In this document: positions 17,353 to 24,627 of the stretch, piece by piece
Position numbering within the stretch: the first letter of the stretch is position 1
Layout of the letters: each line of letters opens with the position of its first letter
From: Ruthenibacterium lactatiformans
Lineage (GTDB): Bacteria; Bacillota; Clostridia; Oscillospirales; Ruminococcaceae
Assembly: GCF_000949455.1 (NCBI RefSeq)
Contig: NZ_JXXK01000007.1
Location: 73,965-137,964 of the forward strand
Direction of reading: 5' to 3'
Length of the DNA: 64,000 bases
Notes under the pieces: generated by a model
What the model saw: the letters and a program-made list of their open reading frames with translations, nothing else
Database searches by the model: none
Told to the model about the DNA's origin: nothing
Position numbers and translations under genes: made by a program

Positions 17353-18291
17353 TTACAGCCGGCGCACAAACGCATCGGTCTGTACGCCGTCCGGCCGCGA
17401 TAAAACCGCTGCCGAAACTTGCCCGTCCACACGCTGCAAAAGCGCATGGGCTTCGCCGGCATCCACGCCGCACAGGATCATAACGATGGCCGTCTTGGCG
17501 GAAAAACCCGCCTCATCCAAAACGCCGCGCGCGCGCTCCGGGCTCACGCCGGTCGCGCAGCAGACGATGGATACCGCGCGCGCCACCAGCTTCTGGTTGC
17601 TGGCGCACACATCCACCATCAGGTTGCTGTATACCTTCCCCAGCTTTACCATCACGGCAGTGGACAGCATATTCAGCACCATTTTCTGTGCGGTGCCGCT
17701 TTTCAGGCGGGTGGAGCCGGTGACGACCTCCGGCCCCGGCTGTGGGGCGATGCCGATATCCGCGGCCGCGTCGATGGCGGAGCCGGGGCAGCAGGTCAGC
17801 CCGATCACGGGTGCCCCCAACGCCCGGGCATAGTCCATTGCCCCCAGCACATAGGGCGTGCGCCCGCTGGCCGCTATGCCCACAAGCACGTCCTGTGCAC
17901 GGAAGTCCAGCGCCTGCAGGTCTTTTGCACCGTCCTCAAAATGGTCCTCCGCGCCCTCGGCCGCGTTGGTCAGCGCGTCCGGCCCGCCGGCGATCACACC
18001 GCGCACCAGCCCCGGCTCCACGCCGAAGGTCGGCGGGCATTCCGATGCGTCCAGCACGCCCAGGCGGCCGGAGGTTCCGCACCCGCAGTAGATGAGCCGT
18101 CCGCCGCAGCGCATGTGCGCGTAAATTACATCCACTGCTTTTTCCACCTGCGGCAGAACCTGTTCCACCGCGGGCGCCACTTTTTTGTCTTCTTCGTTCA
18201 TCAGCCGCAGGATCTCCGCAGTATCCGCGCGGTCGATCTCCAGCGTATTGGGGTTGCGCTGTTCGGTGCCGATCGTTTTGATCTGTACCAC
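17353..18291 (-). CDS. murQ: N-acetylmuramic acid 6-phosphate etherase
   Basis: Splits MurNAc 6-phosphate into GlcNAc 6-phosphate and D-lactate. The protein follows E. coli MurQ along its length: EIDRADTAEILRLMNEEDKKV, GRLIYCGCGTSGRLGVLDASE with the SIS loop and catalytic Glu, VGIAASGRTPYVLGAMDYA, EVVTGSTRLKSGTAQK and NLMVDVCASNQKLVARA. I start at GTG 18291, with GAGGAGG eight bases upstream. This gives 312 residues, the family's normal size. The frame is open to 18357, but the extra 22 residues would overlap the permease stop and have no counterpart in MurQ. It is last in the ABC importer operon. Confidence 0.93.
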   Translation of the reverse strand: MVQIKTIGTEQRNPNTLEIDRADTAEILRLMNEEDKKVAPAVEQVLPQVEKAVDVIYAHMRCGGRLIYCGCGTSGRLGVLDASECPPTFGVEPGLVRGVIAGGPDALTNAAEGAEDHFEDGAKDLQALDFRAQDVLVGIAASGRTPYVLGAMDYARALGAPVIGLTCCPGSAIDAAADIGIAPQPGPEVVTGSTRLKSGTAQKMVLNMLSTAVMVKLGKVYSNLMVDVCASNQKLVARAVSIVCCATGVSPERARGVLDEAGFSAKTAIVMILCGVDAGEAHALLQRVDGQVSAAVLSRPDGVQTDAFVRRL

Positions 18292-18353
18292 TGGACATGC
18301 CTCCTCGTGGCTCGCATAGCCTTTTGTGGGTTCCGCTGACGACGGAAACGCGC

Positions 18354-19226
18354 TCATCCCTTTACGCCCCCAATGGTCAAGCCCTTGACGAAAAATTTCT
18401 GAAGGAAGGGATAGATCACGATAATGGGTACGGTGGATGTGATGATGACCGCGGATTTCACCGAGATGGCAATGGTCGTCTTTTCCGCCGAACCGCTGCC
18501 CGTGCCGATGACCATGGTACCGTTCACGATATTGCGCAGGAACATCATAACAGGGTATTGGTCGCTCTTGAGATAGATCAGGCTGTTGAACCAGTCGTTC
18601 CAGAAGAACACGGCATAGTACAGGCCGATGGTGGCGATGGCCGCCGTGGAGAGCGGCAGCACGATGCGCCGCAGGATGCCGAAATACCCCAGCCCGTCGA
18701 TCAGCGCCGCCTCCTCGATCTCATTGGGAATGCTCCTGAAAAAGTTGATAAGGATGATAAGATTGAACGAGTTGATGGCGAAGGGCATCAGCATGGCCGC
18801 CCGCGTCCCCACAAGGTGAAGGCTGTTGAGCAGCAGGTAGTTTGGGATCAGGCCGCCGGAGAAGAACATCGTCACCACGACCATTTTCGTAAAGAACTTA
18901 TTGCCCCACAAAAACGTCTTGGAAAGCGGATATGCCATCAGGCTCGTCATGATGAGCGCGATGGCCGTGCCGCCCACCGCGTATAAAAACGTATTGCCAT
19001 ATGCCTTGAAGAAGTTTGGGTAAGTGAAGATCTGCTTGTACGAATCCAGTGTAAAATCCTTCGGCCACAAAAACACCTCGCCGTTGATGAGCGGCTTTGT
19101 GCCGGAAAAGGAAACAGCCAGCATGTAAATGAACGGGACAAGGCAGCAGATCAGCACGAAAGCCATCACGAGATAAACGATCGCGTCGAAGATGATATTT
19201 TCCAGGGTATGATACCGTTTTTGCAT
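18354..19226 (-). CDS. Carbohydrate ABC transporter permease (LplC/YtcP type)
   Basis: Inner membrane subunit with about six transmembrane helices in 290 residues. The ATPase-contact EAA loop reads EEAALIDGLGYFGILRRIVLP. The C-terminus FFVKGLTIGGVKG is typical of YtcP/LplC permeases that work with an LplB partner and a large lipoprotein. It is preceded by the second permease (16-base gap) and followed by murQ. The operon has no ATPase gene, as is common for this transporter class, which uses a shared MsmK-like ATPase. The likely cargo is a muropeptide-derived sugar, inferred from the neighbours. Confidence 0.88.
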   Translation of the reverse strand: MQKRYHTLENIIFDAIVYLVMAFVLICCLVPFIYMLAVSFSGTKPLINGEVFLWPKDFTLDSYKQIFTYPNFFKAYGNTFLYAVGGTAIALIMTSLMAYPLSKTFLWGNKFFTKMVVVTMFFSGGLIPNYLLLNSLHLVGTRAAMLMPFAINSFNLIILINFFRSIPNEIEEAALIDGLGYFGILRRIVLPLSTAAIATIGLYYAVFFWNDWFNSLIYLKSDQYPVMMFLRNIVNGTMVIGTGSGSAEKTTIAISVKSAVIITSTVPIIVIYPFLQKFFVKGLTIGGVKG

Positions 19227-19242
19227 CAGACTGCCGCCTCCT

Positions 19243-20190
19243 TTAATAAATACTTTCGCCGGTCAGCTTCCGGCTCACAGCGTTGGACGACGTGACGAGG
19301 ATCAGGCCGACAATGCCGCTGAACAGGCCAATGGCCGTCGCATAGGAATAGTTCTGGCTGACAAGGCCGGTGCGGTACACCAGCGTGTCGATGATATCGC
19401 TTACGCCCGAATTGGACGGCGTGTACATCAGCAGCACCTTTTCAAAGCCAAGGCTGAGCATATGCCCCACGTTCATGATCAGCATGATCATGATGGTAGG
19501 CAGGATGGACGGGATCGTCACGTACCAGATCTGCTGCAGCCGGGACGCTCCGTCCATCTCCGCGGCCTCAAACAGGTCCGGGCTGATGGAGGTGATGGCC
19601 GCCAGGTAAATAATGGCCGTCCACCCCGTGAACTGCCAGGTCTCGGATAAAATATACACCGGGCGGAACCATTGCGGCTCGTTCATGAAGTAAATGGGGT
19701 CGACGCCGAACAGGCCCAGGAACTGGTTCAGAATCCCGGAGCTGGGCGAAAGGATCTCGTTCAGGATGGCGATGACCACCACCGTGGAGATAAAGCGCGG
19801 CATATAAGATACCGTCTGAACGAACTTTTTGAATTTTTTTGCCCGCACCTCGTTGAGCAGAATGGCAAAAAGAATGGGGATGGGAAAATTGATGAGGATG
19901 TTCCCTATGGAAAGCACCAGCGTGTTGCGCAAAGCGCGCCAGAACATTGGGTCACGCAGAAAACGGTCAAAATAGCGCAGCGTCCATTCCGTGCCGAACG
20001 GGCCCTTGCCCGGCCGGTAGCGCCGGAACGCAAGCACGTTGCCCACCATGGGGACATACTTAAATACAATATAATATGCGACGGGCAGTACCAGCATCGC
20101 ATACAGCACCCAGTAACGTTTGAGATGTTTTCGGAACGCTTTGCGCTTCGCGGCTTTCGCGTCCGCCGTCAATACGGCTGTCTTGGGCAT
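19243..20190 (-). CDS. Carbohydrate ABC transporter permease (LplB type)
   Basis: Membrane subunit of 315 residues with about six transmembrane helices. It has an Arg/Lys-rich N-terminus (AKRKAFRKHLKRYW) and the EAA loop EAAEMDGASRLQQIWYVTIP. The N-terminal FKYVPMVGNVLAFRRYRPGKG segment is characteristic of LplB-type permeases. I start at ATG 20190, with AAGGAGGT eight bases upstream; the open frame to 20226 lacks a binding site. A stable hairpin separates it from the lipoprotein gene upstream. Confidence 0.88.
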   Translation of the reverse strand: MPKTAVLTADAKAAKRKAFRKHLKRYWVLYAMLVLPVAYYIVFKYVPMVGNVLAFRRYRPGKGPFGTEWTLRYFDRFLRDPMFWRALRNTLVLSIGNILINFPIPILFAILLNEVRAKKFKKFVQTVSYMPRFISTVVVIAILNEILSPSSGILNQFLGLFGVDPIYFMNEPQWFRPVYILSETWQFTGWTAIIYLAAITSISPDLFEAAEMDGASRLQQIWYVTIPSILPTIMIMLIMNVGHMLSLGFEKVLLMYTPSNSGVSDIIDTLVYRTGLVSQNYSYATAIGLFSGIVGLILVTSSNAVSRKLTGESIY

Positions 20191-20250
20191 TCCGCAGGAC
20201 CTCCTTGCAGTTGATTTGCACGCCATACAAAGGCAGTAAATGGAAAAACA

Positions 20251-20287
20251 CGGGACGGGGCCATATCGGTTGTACGGCCCCGTCCCG
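20251..20287 (-). terminator. Attenuator-like hairpin between lipoprotein and permease genes
   Basis: 12-bp GC-rich inverted repeat (20251-20262 / 20276-20287). On the minus strand a TGTTTTT run follows, so partial termination or mRNA protection would favour the lipoprotein over the permeases. Confidence 0.55.
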
Positions 20288-20310
20288 CGGGCACTTATGT
20301 TTTTTTCGGT

Positions 20311-21909
20311 TTATTTGCGCAGGTTGTCGTTGTACATCTTGCAGAATTCTTCGATCTGCAGGTTTTTCATCTCTGCCACATAGGCGTCCCAATCGGTATC
20401 CAGGCTCTTTGAACCGGTGACGAATGCGTCGATCCATACCTCGATGCTGTCCGCCAGCGGCGTCTGCAGGCTGGCCGCATCTTCGGCCGTCAGGTCGTCA
20501 AACAGCGGCGTCGGGGGCAGCGGCTGGATCACATTGCCATCCTCCATGCCTGCGACGGTTTTGTTGATCTGGGCGTAGTTCTCGTCATACTTGCTCATTT
20601 CGCGTTCGTTGATCCACACAAACTGGAAAGGATCCGCGCCGCAGCCGTACTTCACCTGCATGGTTTTGTAAATGCCGTCGGGCGAACTTGTGAGGTCGTC
20701 GGAATAAACGATCTTGTCGCCGTCCATGGTGTAGGTCGTACCCTCCACGCCCAGGCACCAGATCGTGGAGCATTCCTCCGAGAAGAACATCTCATCCACG
20801 GCGCGTACTACCTGCTCGAAATCGTCGCGCTCGGCGGTGGAAGCCGGGAACATGATGCCCTTGCCGGTTTTGGATTTGGGCTGATGGTGTGCGCCGGCCG
20901 GGCCTTCCAGGGACGGATACATCTGGAGCTTGAAGCCGTCGATCTCGCTGGCGGTCTCAACGCCGCCGATCTGGTCGTAGTAAGCGTAAGTAGCCATTGC
21001 GGCGCCCGTTGCCATCTTGGTGGACCATACGTCGCCGTCGATGGGGGCAGCCATCTCGGGGTCGAGCAGGCCTTCCGCATACAGCTTATTCATGAAGCGC
21101 AGATATTCGCGGGCTTCCTCGCTGATGCAGCCCTCAAAATATTCGCCCTTTTCATAATCGTAGCTCAGCGCGCCCGTGCCGGAGGATGAGCTCTTTCCGA
21201 AGCTGATGCCGAAAGAAGGCATCGTCATGCGGTATGTAACATAAGGCGCGACAAGCGTGGTAAGCGGGTAGGAATCGGGATGGTCCGCCTTATAGGCTTT
21301 GAGGATCTCGTACAGATCATCGAAGGTCTTGGGCGCATCAAAGCCCTTTTCCTCCAGGTAATCCTGACGCATGATCAGGCCGCCGTCATAGAAGGGCTGG
21401 TCGAACAGCTGCGGCATAAAATAGCGCTTGCCGTCCTTCAGCGCCAGTTCCTCCACATCATCCTTCAGGCCCAGCTTTTCCACCATGGCATTAAAGTTGG
21501 GCGTCCATTCCGGATAATCGCTGATGGGGACGATGGCTCCGTTGAGCGCCAGCGAAGAATTCTCGCCCTTAGTATCCTGATAAAGTATCACGTCGGGACA
21601 ATTTTCGCCGGTGTTCAGCGCCAGGGAGACCTTGGTATTGTAATCCGTGGAAGGGATAGCCTCCACCGTCAGGTCCACACCCGCGATTTTCGCAGTCTCC
21701 TGAACCGCCAGCCAGCTGTCCATATACGGCAGCGTGGGGTTATCTGCGTAATACATCGATATTTTGATGGGTTCGTCCGAAACGGCCGGGGCGCTGCCCG
21801 AGCCCCCCGCGGACGGGGACGTGGATGCAGAGCTGCCGCAGGCAGCTAGACCGGCGGCCATTGCCGCAGCCATGGTAAATGCCAGGATCTTCTTCAGCGA
21901 CTTTTTCAT
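20311..21909 (-). CDS. ABC transporter solute-binding lipoprotein (LplA type), probable cell-wall sugar importer
   Basis: Extracellular lipoprotein of 532 residues. The signal peptide MKKSLKKILAFTMAAAMAAG ends in the lipobox LAAC with Cys24, followed by a Ser/Gly/Pro linker. The size and layout fit the large binding proteins paired with LplB/YtcP permeases. I start at ATG 21909 with GGAGGA upstream; the open frame to 21939 adds non-signal sequence. Because the operon ends in murQ and the divergent genes are a cell-wall hydrolase and a GNAT, the ligand is probably a MurNAc-containing saccharide or peptide. This would replace the MurP phosphotransferase used by B. subtilis and E. coli. Confidence 0.88.
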   Translation of the reverse strand: MKKSLKKILAFTMAAAMAAGLAACGSSASTSPSAGGSGSAPAVSDEPIKISMYYADNPTLPYMDSWLAVQETAKIAGVDLTVEAIPSTDYNTKVSLALNTGENCPDVILYQDTKGENSSLALNGAIVPISDYPEWTPNFNAMVEKLGLKDDVEELALKDGKRYFMPQLFDQPFYDGGLIMRQDYLEEKGFDAPKTFDDLYEILKAYKADHPDSYPLTTLVAPYVTYRMTMPSFGISFGKSSSSGTGALSYDYEKGEYFEGCISEEAREYLRFMNKLYAEGLLDPEMAAPIDGDVWSTKMATGAAMATYAYYDQIGGVETASEIDGFKLQMYPSLEGPAGAHHQPKSKTGKGIMFPASTAERDDFEQVVRAVDEMFFSEECSTIWCLGVEGTTYTMDGDKIVYSDDLTSSPDGIYKTMQVKYGCGADPFQFVWINEREMSKYDENYAQINKTVAGMEDGNVIQPLPPTPLFDDLTAEDAASLQTPLADSIEVWIDAFVTGSKSLDTDWDAYVAEMKNLQIEEFCKMYNDNLRK

Positions 21910-21993
21910 GTTGTCCTCCTTTATTACTGCGCAATACATTCGGCAGGATTTGAAACGGTTCAGAAAATTAATTTTAATAATCTTAAAATTTTC

Positions 21994-22007
21994 AGAACAA
22001 TTGTTTC
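21994..22007. promoter_or_regulatory. Candidate operator at the start site of the murein-sugar importer operon
   Basis: AACAATTGTT (21996-22005) is a perfect palindrome inside AGAACAATTGTTTC, directly downstream of the -10. The same AGAACAATT recurs in the anmK leader (15112-15120). A shared MurR-like regulator is the simplest reading. Confidence 0.45.
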
Positions 22008-22015
22008 ATGCTCAT

Positions 22016-22045
22016 ATCATAATGCTTTTTCCTTTGCTTTGTCAA
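22016..22045 (-). promoter_or_regulatory. Promoter of the murein-sugar ABC importer-murQ operon
   Basis: Minus strand: -35 TTGACA (22040-22045), 18-bp spacer, -10 TATGAT (22016-22021). The AT-rich 339-bp divergent region 21910-22248 holds this promoter, the operator and the promoter of the hydrolase gene. Confidence 0.75.
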
Positions 22046-22164
22046 TACAAAAACCGGAAAAAACTGCACAATATGAACAGAATTATTTTTTATGATTCAA
22101 AAAAACAGTTATATTGTCCATAGTTTTTTCTTTGATTTTGTTAAAAACGCCCCGCTGTGCCTTC

Positions 22165-22193
22165 TTGACATTTTCCGCTTCGTGCACTACCAT
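22165..22193 (+). promoter_or_regulatory. Promoter of the beta-lactamase-fold hydrolase gene
   Basis: -35 TTGACA (22165-22170), 17-bp spacer, -10 TACCAT (22188-22193; 4 of 6 consensus bases). Confidence 0.55.
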
Positions 22194-22248
22194 CTAGGTG
22201 ACTTCCCGCCGCCGCGCGGTTCGGAAACTATTTTTTCAGGAGGCTGCC

Positions 22249-23301
22249 ATGAAAAATTTTGAGCAAGTGTGCCGTCTTGTCCGGCAGGGCCTGGATGACG
22301 GCGCTTATCCCTCCGCCTGCCTTTCCGTGGGTATCCGCGGGAGCGTCTGTGTCCGGCAGACCTTCGGCCCCGCCCGGGAGACTACGCTGTACGACATCGC
22401 CAGCCTGTCAAAGATCGTGGGCACCACGATGATCGCATTCCGCTTTCTGGAGGAAGGGCGGCTGCGCCTTTACGATACAGTGGAACAGTTTTTCCCCGCG
22501 CCCGAAGACAAAAAAGGCATTACTGTGCTCCAGTTGATGACACATACCAGCGGCCTGCCCGCCCATTTTTATCTCAGCGAGGAAGCGGACGGCCCCGGAG
22601 ACGCCGTCCGGGCGATCCTTGCCCACCCGCTGGAGCATGCGCCGGGCGCTTTGCCCGTTTACAGCTGCATGGGATACATCCTTCTGGGGCGTATTTTGGA
22701 ACAAATCGGCGGCCAGTCCATCGACCGGCTGGCACAGGAGTATGTATTCGAGCCTCTGGGCCTGACGCACACTACCTACCGCCCGGCGGGGGATGTCGCT
22801 CCCACGGAACGGGACCCGGCCACGGGCGAGCTGCTGCGCGGTGCCGTCCATGATGAAAACGCCCGGTTTCTGGGCGGTCTTTCGGGCAACGCGGGTATAT
22901 TCAGCGATCTTTGCGACATGACGCGCTTTGTTCAGATGCTGGCGCTGGGCGGGAAACTGCCGGACGGCACACAGTTTCTTTCCCCTGCAACGCTGCGCGC
23001 CGCGCTGGTCAACCGCACACCGGGTGCCGGGCACGAATTCCGCGGCCTGGGCTTCAACCTGGCAGGCAGCCCCTCCAATTTTTTGGGCGATCTGATGAGC
23101 CCGCGCGCCTACGGACATACCGGCTTCACAGGCACCAGCATCGCCGTGGACCCCGATACCGGGCTTTTTGTGGTGCTGCTGACCAACCGCGTATGCCCCA
23201 CCCGGGAAAACGGAAAGCTCATCCGCATGCGTTCGCTGATCCACAATGCCGCGGCCGCCGCGGCCGGACGCATGCAGCAGGAGGCGCCGCCATGGAATTG
23301 A
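22249..23301 (+). CDS. Serine hydrolase of the beta-lactamase / penicillin-binding-protein fold (class C-like)
   Basis: A 350-residue cytoplasmic-looking hydrolase. The active serine Ser52 is in SLSK within TLYDIASLSKIVGTT. The usual YxN triad is present as YSC (VYSCMGYILLG), a Cys in place of Asn, and the third motif is HTG (YGHTGFTG). No signal peptide is visible. B. subtilis has a homologous gene (ybbE) in its murein-recycling operon, so an amidase or esterase role on imported muropeptides is plausible; antibiotic resistance is not implied. I start at ATG 22249 with AGGAGG upstream, not at the frame's first start at 22198. Confidence 0.82.
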   Translation: MKNFEQVCRLVRQGLDDGAYPSACLSVGIRGSVCVRQTFGPARETTLYDIASLSKIVGTTMIAFRFLEEGRLRLYDTVEQFFPAPEDKKGITVLQLMTHTSGLPAHFYLSEEADGPGDAVRAILAHPLEHAPGALPVYSCMGYILLGRILEQIGGQSIDRLAQEYVFEPLGLTHTTYRPAGDVAPTERDPATGELLRGAVHDENARFLGGLSGNAGIFSDLCDMTRFVQMLALGGKLPDGTQFLSPATLRAALVNRTPGAGHEFRGLGFNLAGSPSNFLGDLMSPRAYGHTGFTGTSIAVDPDTGLFVVLLTNRVCPTRENGKLIRMRSLIHNAAAAAAGRMQQEAPPWN

Positions 23302-23756
23302 TCTGCCGCGCCGCCGCACAGGCCGATCTTCCCGCCTGCTGCAATGTATTTGCAGACAGCGAAATTTATGAACGTTACTTTTCCGCGCCCGGGGCATTGG
23401 CGCGCTCCCTCGAAAACGCATTGAACGCAGGCGAACTTTACGTTGCCTGCGGCAGTGCGGGAGAGGTGCTGGGCGTAATGCGGATCCGGGCCAAGGGCTT
23501 TTGCGGGCTGTATCCCTATCTCGCGCTCATCGGCGCCGCACCCCGGGCCCGCGGGCGCGGCGTGGGGCATTTTCTTCTCGCGGAGTTCGAAGCCATGGCC
23601 CGTGTGCAAGGAGCCGGACGCGTTGCGCTGATGGTGAGCGACTTCAACGAAAAGGCGCAGGCCCTGTACCGTTCCCTCGGCTATTGGGAATTGGGCCGTC
23701 TGCCCGACGCCGTCCGAAAAGGCGTCTCTGAACTGGTATTGATAAAGGATCTGTGA
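23292..23756 (+). CDS. GNAT-family N-acetyltransferase
   Basis: A 154-residue GNAT. The core APRARGRGVGHFLLAEFE carries the acetyl-CoA-binding R-x-x-G-x-G motif, and MVSDFNEKAQALYRSLGYWELG is the standard C-terminal half. ATG 23292 overlaps the hydrolase stop by 10 nt, with AGGAGG eight bases upstream, so the two are co-translated. The substrate is unknown; the link to cell-wall recycling is by position only. A longer frame starting at 22911 is out of frame with the hydrolase and not real. Confidence 0.82.
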   Translation: MELICRAAAQADLPACCNVFADSEIYERYFSAPGALARSLENALNAGELYVACGSAGEVLGVMRIRAKGFCGLYPYLALIGAAPRARGRGVGHFLLAEFEAMARVQGAGRVALMVSDFNEKAQALYRSLGYWELGRLPDAVRKGVSELVLIKDL

Positions 23757-23924
23757 TCTGCCGCCTCTCACGCGCCGTACTCTCCGTCCTTTTTCACAAG
23801 TACAACTGTGCATTCCTACAAAGTTGATGGATTACCTGAATTTTCCAAAAAAGCTCTTGCAAACTGCGTCCGGTTGTGTCATGCTGTAAGCAGCGGAGCG
23901 TTTGCGTTCCGGCTGCCGCGCCGC

Positions 23925-23944
23925 CCGGCGCGGCAAAATATTGC
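23925..23944 (+). other. Hairpin in the leader of the superoxide reductase gene
   Basis: Perfect 9-bp GC inverted repeat (23925-23933 / 23936-23944) with a two-base spacer, 11 bases before the ribosome binding site. No T run follows on either strand, so it is not a terminator. Confidence 0.4.
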
Positions 23945-23964
23945 ATCAGGATGGAGGATCGGAT

Positions 23965-24333
23965 ATGAAGTTTTATATCTGTAAACATTGTGGAAATATC
24001 ATCGCTTATGTGCGCAGCAGCGGCGTGCCCGTTGTGTGCTGCGGCGAGCCGATGCAGGAGATCATCCCCGGCACTACGGACGGGGCATTGGAAAAGCACG
24101 TGCCTGTCATCGAGGTAGAGGGCAACAAGGTGACTGTGCGCGTCGGCGCTGTGGAACACCCCATGCTGCCCGAGCATTACATCGAATGGATCGCGCTGGA
24201 GACGGCTCAGGGCAACCAGCGCAAGCCTTTGGCGCCGGGCCAGAAGCCGGAAGCCGTGTTTATGCTGGCCGAGGGCGACAGCGTTGTGGCCGCGTACGAG
24301 TACTGCAACCTGCACAGCCTGTGGAAGGCCTGA
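23965..24333 (+). CDS. dfx: Desulfoferrodoxin-type superoxide reductase
   Basis: Reduces superoxide to hydrogen peroxide without making oxygen, a defence typical of anaerobes. The 122 residues comprise an N-terminal desulforedoxin domain with the four iron ligands Cys6, Cys9, Cys25 and Cys26 (CKHCG and CCGEPM). The C-terminal catalytic domain supplies the Fe(His)4Cys site with His45 (EKHVP), His65 and His71 (EHPMLPEHYIEW), Cys114 and His117 (CNLHSLW). All ligands are present. ATG 23965 has GGAGG seven bases upstream; the open frame to 23902 is not needed. It is a single-gene unit closed by a terminator. I found no good promoter; TTGCAA at 23857 is the best -35 candidate. Confidence 0.95.
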   Translation: MKFYICKHCGNIIAYVRSSGVPVVCCGEPMQEIIPGTTDGALEKHVPVIEVEGNKVTVRVGAVEHPMLPEHYIEWIALETAQGNQRKPLAPGQKPEAVFMLAEGDSVVAAYEYCNLHSLWKA

Positions 24334-24381
24334 AAAAGCTCCCCTTTGCGGCGCGCGGGTCCTTCCGCACACCGCGTCATC

Positions 24382-24426
24382 CAAAAAACGTGTCCCGTAC
24401 CGGAAGGTATGGGGCGCGTTTTTTAT
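24382..24426 (+). terminator. Terminator after the superoxide reductase gene
   Basis: Imperfect long stem (AAAAAACG... / ...GCGTTTTTT) with a GGAA loop and a T-rich tail. Confidence 0.8.
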
Positions 24427-24534
24427 TTCCATCGCTCTGTTTCAGCCCGCACGTCCTTGCCGGGCACCGCAGGCAGCGCGCCGCCCGCACTTGTGGAAAC
24501 GGCTGAAACGGGCGGTAAAATCGTGTCCGGTCTA

Positions 24535-24563
24535 TTCAATCTCCTGGTTTCGTGTGCTATACT
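24535..24563 (+). promoter_or_regulatory. Promoter of the fused P-loop kinase gene
   Basis: Extended -10 TGCTATACT (24555-24563) with TTCAAT (24535-24540) 17 bp upstream as a weak -35. Confidence 0.55.
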
Positions 24564-24627
24564 GGAAAAGCAGCGGCGAGTGCATCTCTGCTGCACGGAC
24601 TTATGCCGGTAAAGGAGCGTTCTCTGA

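Noticed and set aside
22249..23301. Beta-lactam resistance gene
   Set aside because: No signal peptide, an altered YxN motif, and placement in a cell-wall recycling locus argue for a housekeeping hydrolase.
23925..23944. Terminator before the superoxide reductase gene
   Set aside because: The hairpin is strong but has no T run on either strand and lies between any promoter and the start codon.
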